Source: UMGS1124 sp045541255
Lineage (GTDB): Bacteria > Bacillota_I > Bacilli_A > RF39 > UBA660
Reading direction: 5' to 3'
NCBI GenBank assembly: GCA_045541255.1
Contig: JAZQIU010000057.1
Coordinates: 1-54,484 of the forward strand
Length of the DNA stretch: 54,484 nucleotides
Shown piece after piece: positions 15,923-23,687 of this stretch. Positions within the stretch are counted from its first letter, which is position 1. Every line of letters starts with the position of its first letter. Under the pieces are notes generated by a model that was not told the DNA's origin, made no database searches, and saw only the letters and a program-made list of their open reading frames with translations. A program made the translations under genes and the position numbers.

Positions 15923-16258
15923 ATACGTTCTTCTACCAAATTTTATACAATTATTATTTTGATCTAATTCTTTTACATCAATTATAAGATCGTTGTTATA
16001 TTTTTTTGTTACTAAATTTATAATGTCTTTAATGACAATACTTCCATTAATTTTATTATCTAAAATACATTCTGTTTTAACTAATTCAATATTATTGTCT
16101 AATATATTCAATTTTAAAATGTAATAATTATCTTTTCTTAAATAATCTACTACCATATTGTAAACTTTTTTATCATTATCAAAAGAATCTAAAAATAATA
16201 TATTATCAAAAAAACTAATAGATGTTGTAAATCTTTTATCTAATGCTAAATTATTCAT
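15908..16258 (-). CDS. Hypothetical protein, 116 residues
   Basis: Not recognised. A small soluble protein, Asp/Asn/Ile-rich, predicted mostly beta with a helix near NMVVDYLRKDNYY. No signal peptide, membrane helix or Cys pair; the only Cys are in the middle and end. AAGGAAG precedes ATG 16258. It is 57 bases downstream of the 324-residue duplicated orphan, with no clear terminator between, so the two probably form a unit. Its own terminator abuts the rpsB promoter. Function is unknown. Confidence 0.65.
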   Translation of the reverse strand: MNNLALDKRFTTSISFFDNILFLDSFDNDKKVYNMVVDYLRKDNYYILKLNILDNNIELVKTECILDNKINGSIVIKDIINLVTKKYNNDLIIDVKELDQNNNCIKFGRRTYNSKN

Positions 16259-16315
16259 AGAACCACTTCCTTGGGACTATATTATAATTTATTGTTTTTT
16301 AAAATACAATATTTT

Positions 16316-17290
16316 TTAACTATCTGGATTTAATAATTTATTTTTTGTTGGATTTAATTCATATTCACTTCTTTTTTTATCAGATTCTTTCATATAGTTT
16401 GTATAAAAGTTTTTATCTAACTCATCATTAAAATCAAATTCTAATGAAATTCTATTTTTAGTTAAAATAGTATATGAGCCATTAAATTCATTTATTAGCA
16501 TATTTATTAAAAAGCTTTCTTTTTGTTTGAAATGATTAATTAAATCATAAATTTTATCATAGAATATTTTTTTATCTTTTATGCTAGCGGTTAAAGTTAA
16601 AAATTCTTCTGGTTTATTATTTCCTCTCATTATTCTGAAAGTAAATATAAAGCAATCTTTTTGTTTATCATGATAATTTTTTATTTTGAAACTAAATGGT
16701 TTTGTATTGTTATAATCTTCAATAGTGTTATATTGTTCTAAAATATTTAAAACGTTTGCGAATAAATCTATTGTATTTATCATTTTTTCTTTTTGGATTT
16801 CATCTTTTGTTTTATCACTTTCTTCTGGTGGATATACTTTAATTTCTTTTGTTGCAAAACTTTCCTCTATTTTATTAAAAAATTCTAAATCTTCTGATGT
16901 TTTTATGCCTAATTTAACATCTACATTATTTTTTAAACTTATATTATAAGAACTATATTTGCCATATTCGCTACTATAAGATGTATGTGAAAATGAATCA
17001 TTAGTTCTTAATTTATTTATTAAGTTTTCTAGAATATAATTTATATTTTCGTGTGAAACAAATCTCATGTTAAATACAGTTTTTGGTTGATTAATACCTC
17101 TTAATATACTGATACTATAATAAAAATTAGGATTATTATCTTCTTTTCTATACTTTATTTCGATACTAAATTTCTTTTGATTAGTATAACCCTCTATACT
17201 ATTATAATTTGATAATGTTTCTATTAAATTAGTTATTAAATCTATTTTTTGGCTTATTTTTTTTGATTGTAAATTGATGTTCATTTCCAT
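16316..17290 (-). CDS. Hypothetical protein with an internal tandem duplication
   Basis: 324 residues, not recognised. Two copies of a domain of about 125 residues are visible, at roughly 5-130 and 165-300. Copy 1 has LSNYNSIEGYTNQKKFSIEI then SISILRGINQPKTV. Copy 2 has LEQYNTIEDYNNTKPFSFKI then FTFRIMRGNNKPEEF. They are linked by a charged segment with several Lys and Glu. Each copy looks like helix, strands, R-G-x-N-x-P turn, helix. There is no signal peptide or membrane segment, so it should be cytosolic. GGGGAAG precedes ATG 17290. It faces away from sigK. Function is unknown. Confidence 0.7.
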   Translation of the reverse strand: MEMNINLQSKKISQKIDLITNLIETLSNYNSIEGYTNQKKFSIEIKYRKEDNNPNFYYSISILRGINQPKTVFNMRFVSHENINYILENLINKLRTNDSFSHTSYSSEYGKYSSYNISLKNNVDVKLGIKTSEDLEFFNKIEESFATKEIKVYPPEESDKTKDEIQKEKMINTIDLFANVLNILEQYNTIEDYNNTKPFSFKIKNYHDKQKDCFIFTFRIMRGNNKPEEFLTLTASIKDKKIFYDKIYDLINHFKQKESFLINMLINEFNGSYTILTKNRISLEFDFNDELDKNFYTNYMKESDKKRSEYELNPTKNKLLNPDS

Positions 17291-17464
17291 AAATTTCTTC
17301 CCCTTTCCAAAAGAGATTATATATTACTATATTTAAAATGTTTTGTCAAATAGTATTAATTACTTAAAAATATGTCTATATTTTCATTTTATTATTTATT
17401 TTTATTGGTCGACAAATTTATTTATATTTTTCATAAAAATAAATATATTATATTAGGTGATTTG

Positions 17465-18160
17465 ATGATTTTTAGTTTATTAAGCATATTTAAAAGTTTA
17501 TATTTTTTTACAGGTTCTTATTCTATAAATGTGTTCCCAGAACCATTAAGTACAGAGGAAGAAAAAAGATGTTTAGAATTAAAAGCTTTGGGAGATAAAG
17601 ATGCGCGTGCAAAACTTATTGAACATAACTTAAGATTAGTTGCTCATATTGTTAAAAAATATGATACTAAAGATAAAGAGGTAGATGATTTAATAAGTAT
17701 AGGTACAATTGGTTTAATAAAAGGAATAGATTCTTTTAAGAACGATAAAAATATAAAACTTACAACATATTGTGCTAAATGTATTCAAAATGAAGTTTTG
17801 ATGTATTTTAGAAATAATAAAAAACATATAAATGATGTAAGTTTGAATGATTCAATCGGTTTCGATAAAGATGGGAATGAAATTAATTTAATAGATGTAA
17901 TAAAAAGTAATGATGAAGACATTTTAACTACATTACATAATAAAGATTCTATTAATACATTAATTAAATACTTAAATATTTTAAATGAAAGAGAAAAAGA
18001 AATTATTATAAAGAGATATGGTTTATTTAATAATGACGAGTTAACGCAAAAGGAAATATCAGAACAAATGAATATTTCTAGGAGTTATGTATCTAGAATT
18101 GAGAAAAGAGCGCTTCTTAAAATATATAAAAAGTTTTTAAAAGAAAAGAAAGAATATTGA
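17465..18160 (+). CDS. sigK: Sporulation sigma factor pro-sigma-K
   Basis: 231 residues. The mature part follows Bacillus SigK closely: FPEPLSTEEEKRCLELKALG, LIEHNLRLVAHIVKKY, DDLISIGTIGLIKGIDSF and, in region 4.2, the helix-turn-helix LTQKEISEQMNISRSYVSRI. In front lies a hydrophobic pro-sequence of about 18 residues (MIFSLLSIFKSLYFFTGS), aligning with the SpoIVFB-cleaved leader; cleavage would be S18-Y19. ATG 17465 has AGGTGA at the right distance. The frame also runs 31 codons further upstream, without an RBS and past the pro-sequence, so that start is rejected. No skin-like interruption is present. It acts late in the mother cell. It ends in TGA. A small HTH gene follows on the same strand. 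Confidence 0.9.
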   Translation: MIFSLLSIFKSLYFFTGSYSINVFPEPLSTEEEKRCLELKALGDKDARAKLIEHNLRLVAHIVKKYDTKDKEVDDLISIGTIGLIKGIDSFKNDKNIKLTTYCAKCIQNEVLMYFRNNKKHINDVSLNDSIGFDKDGNEINLIDVIKSNDEDILTTLHNKDSINTLIKYLNILNEREKEIIIKRYGLFNNDELTQKEISEQMNISRSYVSRIEKRALLKIYKKFLKEKKEY

Positions 18161-18265
18161 ATAAAATTATAATTGCAAACACATAATAATTATATCTCGT
18201 ACTATAAGCCCGTTCACTATTTATGGACTTTTTGAGAAAATGTTAATAGAAAAGGTGTGATACAT

Positions 18266-18502
18266 GTGGCTAGCTACAATACTAACGATCATTACTATAA
18301 CATTATTAGAAAAAATATTAAAAAGTATCGCAAAGAAAAACACCTTACTCAGCAACAATTAGCTGATGCAGCTGATTTGTCAGTTGATTACATTTGTGAA
18401 ATAGAAAGTCCAACGAAAAATAAAAGTTTTAGTATAGTTACTTTGGGTAGAATTGCAGATGTTTTAGAAATAGATATAAAAAATTTTTTTGATAACAATT
18501 AA
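18266..18502 (+). CDS. Small XRE-family transcriptional regulator
   Basis: 78 residues, little more than one Cro/C1-type HTH: IRKNIKKYRKEKHLTQQQLA, then LSVDYICEIESPTKNKSFSI and LGRIADVLEIDIKNFF. The pattern is that of short SinR/phage-repressor-like proteins. AAAGGTG is correctly spaced for GTG 18266; an in-frame GTG at 18257 overlaps that site and is rejected. It sits about 105 bases downstream of sigK on the same strand and is closed by a bidirectional terminator. Whether it regulates sporulation is unknown. Confidence 0.85.
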   Translation: MASYNTNDHYYNIIRKNIKKYRKEKHLTQQQLADAADLSVDYICEIESPTKNKSFSIVTLGRIADVLEIDIKNFFDNN

Positions 18503-18503
18503 A

Positions 18504-18532
18504 AAAAGAACTTACCTTTGATAAGTTCTTTT
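18504..18532. terminator. Bidirectional terminator between the XRE gene and dut
   Basis: AAAAGAACTTA, loop CCTTTGA, TAAGTTCTTTT, with T/A runs on both sides; the dut stop lies at its edge. Confidence 0.88.
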
Positions 18533-18989
18533 ATTTATCTGTTGAACCAAATCCTCCGGTACGTGCACCTTCAGCATTATCGTCATCAATAATTAAATAT
18601 TTTTGAAACATTGCTTGTGCAATTGCTTCTCCTTTTTTTATCATTACATCTTCATCTTTTATATTAATACATTGTACTAATAAATGTCCGTCGTTGTCTT
18701 CGTTACCATAATAATCTTTATCGATTATACCTACACTATGAGGAAATAATATTCCTTGTTTTTTTGGGCCAGAACTTCTTGGAAATAGTTTTAATACTTC
18801 ATCACCTTCCATGTAAGCTTTTAAACCTGTAGGTATAAGTGTAGGTTTCATTCCGCTTTTAAAACTTGGTATTATTGTGTCTTCAGCTGCTTCTAAATCG
18901 TATGCTGCTGAATATTTTGTTTTTCTAACTGGAAGATTAATATCTTTGTCTTCCCATCCTTTTGCAATTTCAAATCCTCTTTGTTTCAT
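18531..18989 (-). CDS. dut: dUTP diphosphatase
   Basis: 152 residues, trimeric dUTPase, which converts dUTP to dUMP and PPi. All five motifs are visible: AYDLEAAED (1), PRSSGPKKQGI (2), GIIDKDYYG with catalytic Asp (3), GEAIAQAMFQKY (4) and the Gly-rich ARTGGFGSTDK (5). AGGAG precedes ATG 18989; the in-frame ATG at 19016 would overlap nrdG and lacks an RBS. It follows nrdG by 7 bases and nrdD by overlap of function: reductase, activase and dUTPase together supply and clean the dNTP pool under anaerobiosis. Probably controlled by the operator at 21714-21731. Confidence 0.95.
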   Translation of the reverse strand: MKQRGFEIAKGWEDKDINLPVRKTKYSAAYDLEAAEDTIIPSFKSGMKPTLIPTGLKAYMEGDEVLKLFPRSSGPKKQGILFPHSVGIIDKDYYGNEDNDGHLLVQCINIKDEDVMIKKGEAIAQAMFQKYLIIDDDNAEGARTGGFGSTDK

Positions 18990-18996
18990 AAGTCTC

Positions 18997-19491
18997 CTAT
19001 TCTTTATATAATACAATTTTGTCTTTTTTTAATGTTTTTTTAATATCTATAACTCTTTGGTTTGATGAACCTTTCCATTTTAAAATAGGACTATGCAAAT
19101 CATCGTTATATTGTCCATCTACTAAAACATCTATATAGTTTATTATTTCTTTATCTTTTAAATATTCTTCAAATAAGTATCCTGACCATACCCAAATGTT
19201 TTTAGTTGGAAAAGTTTCTTTGAATTTTTTAGCGAGTTTTGTTGAACCTTCTATATTTTTTGGATGCAATGGTTCTCCGCCTAATATAGAAAGTCCAACG
19301 ATATATTCGTTATTGCATAAATTTAATATTTTTTCTATTGTTTCTTCTGTAAAATCTTTGCCACCATTGAAATCATGTGTTTCAGGATTGAAACAATTTT
19401 TGCAATTAAATACACACCCTTGCATAAATATTGAAACTCTGACTCCGGGGCCATTTGAGATATCCATTTTACGAATTTTATTATATTTCAT
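18997..19491 (-). CDS. nrdG: Anaerobic ribonucleotide reductase activating protein NrdG
   Basis: 164 residues, radical SAM activase that generates the glycyl radical on NrdD. The cluster motif is GCVFNCKNCFN (C-x3-C-x2-C), preceded by DISNGPGVRVSIFMQG, the family signature. SILGGEPL supplies the SAM-binding GGEP, and IWVWSGYLFEE is typical of NrdG. It starts 3 bases after nrdD, so the two are coupled, and is followed by dut. Confidence 0.96.
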   Translation of the reverse strand: MKYNKIRKMDISNGPGVRVSIFMQGCVFNCKNCFNPETHDFNGGKDFTEETIEKILNLCNNEYIVGLSILGGEPLHPKNIEGSTKLAKKFKETFPTKNIWVWSGYLFEEYLKDKEIINYIDVLVDGQYNDDLHSPILKWKGSSNQRVIDIKKTLKKDKIVLYKE

Positions 19492-19494
19492 TTT

Positions 19495-21654
19495 TTATTC
19501 CTCAGCGTCTTTGTTATCTATATGCATTACTCTTTCTTTGATTTCTTGAGTTCTACCTTTATTCCAAAAGTTTGTTCCAATATAACCACATGTACGTCTT
19601 GCTACATTTAATTTGTCATGATTTCTATTGCCGCAATTCGGACAGTACCATTCTAGATTTTCATCTATTAATATTTCCCCTTCATATCCACATTCTTGGC
19701 AATAGTCTGATTTTGTATTTAATTCTGCGTACATAATGTTTTCATATATAAATTTGATGATTTCCATTACAACATCAAGATTATTATTTAAGTTTGGAGT
19801 TTCTATATATGAAATTGCTCCTCCTGGAGATAATTTTTGGAATTCACTTTCTAATTTTAATTTAGTGAAAGCATCTATTTCTTCAAATACTGGAACATGG
19901 TATGAATTAGTAATATAGTCTCTGTCTGTAATTCCTTTGATTTTTCCAAAACGTTCTTTTAAGCATTTTGCAAATTTGTAAGTTGTTGATTCAATAGGAG
20001 TTCCATAAACACTATAGTCTATTTTCTCCATTTCTTTCCATTCTTTACATTTATCATTTAATTTTTTCATAACTTCTATAGCAAAATCATGTCCTTTGCC
20101 ACCGTCTGTATGACTATTGCCTGTCATAAACTTAACGCACTCATATAATCCGGCATAACCTAAAGATAATGTTGAATAACCGTTATGTAGTAAATCGTGG
20201 ATAGATTCTCCTTTTTTAAGTCTTGCTAAAGCACCGTGTTGCCATAAAATTGGTGCTACATCACTAGTTGCTTTACTTAGTCTTTTATGTCTTATTTGTA
20301 GTGCTCTATGACACATTTCTAATCTATCTTCAAAGATTTTCCAGAATAAATCCATATCTTTATCTGCTGATAAAGCAACATCTACTAAATTTATAGTTAC
20401 AACACCTTGATTAAATCTACCATAATATTTAGGTTTACCATTTTCATCAAGATATGGTGTTAAAAACGAACGGCATCCCATGCATGGGTAACAATTTCCA
20501 TTTCCGTTTGCGTCTATTTTTGATTCTTTCATTACTTTTTCAGATATGTAATCAGGAACCATACGTTTAGCAGTACATTTAGCAGCCAATTCAGTTAAAT
20601 AATAATATTTGCTCTTAGGATTGATATTATCTTCTTCTAATACATAAAGAAGTTTTGGGAATGCTGGCGTGATATATACACCTTTTTCATTTTTCATTCC
20701 TTCAATTCTTTGTTTTAAAACTTCTTCGATGATCATAGCTAATTCATCTTTGTATTCATCAGTTTCTCCTAAATATAAACATACACTCAAGAATGGTGCT
20801 TGACCATTAGTTGTAGTCATTGAATTTATTTGATATTGGAAAGTTTGTACTCCATCAGTAATCTCTTTAGCTAAATCTTCTTTAGCGTATTTTTCACAAT
20901 CGGCTTTAGCAAATTTGCGTTTTTTATATTTATTTAAATATCTTTCATAACTTTTTCTAACAAAAGGCGCTAAATGAGTTAAAGTAATTGTGCAACCTCC
21001 GTATTGGCTTGATGATACAGCTGTAATTAATTGAGTTGCGATTGTCATAGCAGTTAAGAATCTATGAGGCTTTTCAATCATAACACCATTAATGTTAGTA
21101 CCGTTTTGTAACATATCCTCTAAGTTAATTAAATCGCAGTTATGTAATGCATTTTGAGCAAAATAGTCTGCATCGTGAAAATGTATTACACCAGCATCAT
21201 GAGCTTGAACTATATCTTCAGGTAATAAGAATCTTCTAGTGATATCTGTAGATGTTATACCAGCAAGATAATCTCTTTGAGTTGTAACAACTTTGGCATT
21301 TTTATTAGAATTTTCAGTATTCCAATATTCGTTTTCACCATCAATTAATTCTTTTATTGCTAAATCAGTAGTATTACTACGTCTAACTAATTCTCTTGTA
21401 TATCTATAAGTTATATATTTTTTAGCAAGATTATATTTTCCGATAGACATTAATTTCATCTCAATTATATCTTGGATGTCTTCAACTAAAATACGTTTTT
21501 TGCCTAATCCTTCAATATATTTAATAATATTTTTGATTTGAATACTTGATGCTTGTTCTTCCTCCTGTACCTCTTTGTTTGCCTTTTCTATGGCAATTTC
21601 TATTTTTTCTGGACACCAATCAACCATATGTCCATCTCTTTTTATTACTTTCAT
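19495..21654 (-). CDS. nrdD: Anaerobic ribonucleoside-triphosphate reductase NrdD
   Basis: 719 residues, class III reductase that makes dNTPs from NTPs without oxygen. An N-terminal ATP-cone (MKVIKRDGHMVDWCPEKIEI, to about residue 90) provides allosteric control. The catalytic barrel follows. Near the C-terminus are two Cys pairs (CQECGYEG and WYCPNCGNRN) for the structural zinc and the glycyl-radical site RRTCGYIGTNFW. GAAGGGA precedes ATG 21654. It leads nrdD-nrdG-dut. Its promoter has a good -10 but no recognisable -35, and a palindromic operator sits at the position of a class II activator site. Confidence 0.97.
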   Translation of the reverse strand: MKVIKRDGHMVDWCPEKIEIAIEKANKEVQEEEQASSIQIKNIIKYIEGLGKKRILVEDIQDIIEMKLMSIGKYNLAKKYITYRYTRELVRRSNTTDLAIKELIDGENEYWNTENSNKNAKVVTTQRDYLAGITSTDITRRFLLPEDIVQAHDAGVIHFHDADYFAQNALHNCDLINLEDMLQNGTNINGVMIEKPHRFLTAMTIATQLITAVSSSQYGGCTITLTHLAPFVRKSYERYLNKYKKRKFAKADCEKYAKEDLAKEITDGVQTFQYQINSMTTTNGQAPFLSVCLYLGETDEYKDELAMIIEEVLKQRIEGMKNEKGVYITPAFPKLLYVLEEDNINPKSKYYYLTELAAKCTAKRMVPDYISEKVMKESKIDANGNGNCYPCMGCRSFLTPYLDENGKPKYYGRFNQGVVTINLVDVALSADKDMDLFWKIFEDRLEMCHRALQIRHKRLSKATSDVAPILWQHGALARLKKGESIHDLLHNGYSTLSLGYAGLYECVKFMTGNSHTDGGKGHDFAIEVMKKLNDKCKEWKEMEKIDYSVYGTPIESTTYKFAKCLKERFGKIKGITDRDYITNSYHVPVFEEIDAFTKLKLESEFQKLSPGGAISYIETPNLNNNLDVVMEIIKFIYENIMYAELNTKSDYCQECGYEGEILIDENLEWYCPNCGNRNHDKLNVARRTCGYIGTNFWNKGRTQEIKERVMHIDNKDAEE

Positions 21655-21687
21655 ACTTCTTTGTCCCTTCTATTTTAGTACACCTTC

Positions 21688-21716
21688 ATTCTACAACATT
21701 TTAAACATTCGTTATG
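21688..21716 (-). promoter_or_regulatory. Probable nrdD promoter, activator-dependent
   Basis: Minus strand -10 TAGAAT (21688-21693); the hexamer 17 bp upstream is CATAAC, a poor -35. With a start near 21681 the palindrome centre lies at about -41.5. Confidence 0.5.
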
Positions 21717-21731
21717 TTGCATTTGCAACAT
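21714..21731. promoter_or_regulatory. Palindromic operator between nrdD and the Crp/Fnr-type regulator
   Basis: ATGTTGCA-TT-TGCAACAT, an inverted repeat with perfect 8-bp arms and a 2-bp spacer, the symmetry expected for a dimeric Crp/Fnr-family protein. It overlaps the -35 box of the regulator gene and lies upstream of the nrdD -10 box. It differs from the canonical FNR site TTGAT-N4-ATCAA. Confidence 0.7.
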
Positions 21732-21751
21732 TTTGTAAAAAATGATATTAT
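21724..21751 (+). promoter_or_regulatory. Promoter of the Crp/Fnr-type regulator gene
   Basis: TTGCAA (21724-21729), 16-bp spacer, TATTAT (21746-21751). The -35 box is inside the right half of the palindrome, so binding there should repress this promoter. Confidence 0.6.
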
Positions 21752-21769
21752 TTCAATAAGAGGTGTAAA

Positions 21770-22405
21770 ATGGATGAACTTTTTTATGGAATTACTAACA
21801 GAGAAAAAGAAAAAATACTCTCATATTTAGAGGCACATACACTGACTTTTAAAAAAAATATGACTATTTTAGGAAGTGTAAAGCAAGAGAATATTATAAG
21901 TATAGTAATTAGTGGTTATTTGCAAATTATTAAAACAGATTATAACGGAAATAGAACAATTATGGAAGAATTATTTGAAAACGATATATTTGGTTCGACT
22001 ATTTCATCGATAAATAATGATGAATTCAGTATCATTACTAAAGAGGATTCTAAAATAATTATTATATATTTTGATGAAATTATTAAAAATGATTTAAATT
22101 ATTCATATTTTAATCAATTTTTAAAAAACTTATTAAATATCATTACTAAAAAAATAAATAGCAATAACGAAAGAATGGAAATATTAACTAACAAAACTAT
22201 AAGAAATAAGCTATTAGCTTATTTTAGAATTATGTCTAGAAAAAATAATTCAAGAGTCATATATTTACCATATAATTATATAGATTTAGCAGATTATTTA
22301 GCAATAGACAGATCAGCGATGTATAGAGAATTAAAAAATCTAAAAGAAGAAGGATTAATAGAAGTTAAAAATAAACGTATAACTTTAAACACTTATAATG
22401 ATTAA
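21770..22405 (+). CDS. Crp/Fnr-family transcriptional regulator
   Basis: 211 residues. An N-terminal cyclic-nucleotide-binding-like beta-roll (about 15-110, with SIVISGYLQIIKTDYNGNRT) and a dimerisation helix lead to a winged HTH at the C-terminus (YIDLADYLAIDRSAMYRELK, then EEGLIEVKNKRITL). The protein contains no cysteine at all, so it cannot carry an FNR-type iron-sulfur cluster. The cAMP-contact residues are not evident either, so the signal is unknown. It is divergent from nrdD with a shared operator, which points to control of anaerobic dNTP synthesis and of itself. GAGGTG precedes ATG 21770. Confidence 0.88.
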   Translation: MDELFYGITNREKEKILSYLEAHTLTFKKNMTILGSVKQENIISIVISGYLQIIKTDYNGNRTIMEELFENDIFGSTISSINNDEFSIITKEDSKIIIIYFDEIIKNDLNYSYFNQFLKNLLNIITKKINSNNERMEILTNKTIRNKLLAYFRIMSRKNNSRVIYLPYNYIDLADYLAIDRSAMYRELKNLKEEGLIEVKNKRITLNTYND

Positions 22406-22457
22406 CAATTGAATAAATGCTGAAAAATTGAGATAATATTTTTAAGGAGTTAATAAC

Positions 22458-23657
22458 ATGAATGAAAATTTTAAGAAATACGCAAATTTATTGATTAATA
22501 AGTGTTTATCTATTAAACCTAATCAACCTCTTTTAATAGCTGCTCCTATTGAATCTATAGATTTTGTTAGGGTTGTTGCAACTACTGCTTTAGAGTCTGG
22601 GGTTAAAGATATACATTTTGATTTTACAGACAGCATTTTAAAACATGAAGAATTGAAATATTTATCTAATAATGACTTAGTAAATTCTAAATTATTTAAT
22701 AAATCAATTTTTGATGAATACGCAAAAAAAGATGCTGCCTTCTTAATGTTGTGTAGCGATGATCCTGATATTATGGCTGATATAGATTCAGATAGAATTG
22801 CTTATGCAGCTAAATTATCTAGAACATCAAGACCTTTATATAATGAAAGACAACTAAAGTATGAAATTCCTTGGTGTATAGCTTCGGTTTCCACTTTAGG
22901 ATGGGCTAAAAAAGTTTTACCCAACTCACCTACTCCTAAGGAAGATTTATGGAATTTAATTTTTGAAATGTGTTTGGTTAATACTCCAGCCCCAATTGAA
23001 GCTTGGAATAAAAAAATAGAAATGAATAAGTTAGTTACAGAAAAAATGAATGCTTTAAAAATCAAAAAATTAATATATAAGAATAGATTGGGAACTGATT
23101 TTGAAATTAGTTTTACTGATAATATTTGGTGTGGTATTGGTGGACATTCTACAAAAAATATGCAAATGATAGTTAATATGCCTTGCGAGGAAATATTTAC
23201 AACACCTAATAAATATACTGCTAATGGTATTGTATATGCTTCCAAACCTTTGATTTATAATAGTTCTTTTATTAATAATTTTTGGTTTAAATTTAAAAAT
23301 GGAAAAGTTGTGGATTATGGTGCAGAAAATGGAAAAGAAATATTAAAAAGTATTTTAGAGGTAAAAAACGGAGATTATTTGGGAGAAGTTGCATTAGTTG
23401 ATATTAATTCACCAATTAGTAAATCAGGTGTATTATTTTATGAAACTTTATACGATGAAAATGCGAGTTGTCATCTAGCGTTAGGAGAAGGTTTTTTAGA
23501 TTGTATTAAAACTGATAAATCTTTAGAAGATGTTGGTATGAATATTAGTGAAACACATGTAGACTTTATGATTGGCACTGATGATTTAGAAATAATTGCA
23601 GAAACAGAAGATAAAAAATTAATTAAAATAATGGAAAAAGGCTCATTTAAGTTCTAA
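22458..23657 (+). CDS. M29-family metalloaminopeptidase (AmpS/PepS/AmpT type)
   Basis: 399 residues (family about 410), cytoplasmic dimetal aminopeptidase. The expected ligand positions are visible: CEEIFTTP, GEVALVD, ASCHLALGEGF and SETHVDFMIGTDDLEI, giving two Glu, two His and an Asp with the usual spacing. The N-terminal half holds the family block KYANLLINKCLSIKPNQPLL. AAGGAG lies eight bases before ATG 22458. It follows the Crp/Fnr-type gene by about 50 bases on the same strand with no obvious terminator between, so it may be co-transcribed. It likely trims peptides for amino-acid supply. Confidence 0.93.
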   Translation: MNENFKKYANLLINKCLSIKPNQPLLIAAPIESIDFVRVVATTALESGVKDIHFDFTDSILKHEELKYLSNNDLVNSKLFNKSIFDEYAKKDAAFLMLCSDDPDIMADIDSDRIAYAAKLSRTSRPLYNERQLKYEIPWCIASVSTLGWAKKVLPNSPTPKEDLWNLIFEMCLVNTPAPIEAWNKKIEMNKLVTEKMNALKIKKLIYKNRLGTDFEISFTDNIWCGIGGHSTKNMQMIVNMPCEEIFTTPNKYTANGIVYASKPLIYNSSFINNFWFKFKNGKVVDYGAENGKEILKSILEVKNGDYLGEVALVDINSPISKSGVLFYETLYDENASCHLALGEGFLDCIKTDKSLEDVGMNISETHVDFMIGTDDLEIIAETEDKKLIKIMEKGSFKF

Positions 23658-23687
23658 AAAAGTAAGTATATTTTTACTTACTTTTTT
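23656..23687. terminator. Bidirectional terminator between the aminopeptidase and ABC genes
   Basis: AAAAAAGTAAGTA and TACTTACTTTTTT form a long perfect stem with A/T runs on both sides, serving both converging genes. Confidence 0.9.

Noticed and set aside
17372..17464. N-terminal extension of SigK by 31 residues
   Set aside because: No ribosome-binding site, and the pro-sequence already begins at 17465 as in Bacillus.
17465..18160. Mollicutes-type code with TGA as tryptophan
   Set aside because: sigK and the NUDIX gene end in TGA at the expected length, and conserved tryptophans are TGG throughout.
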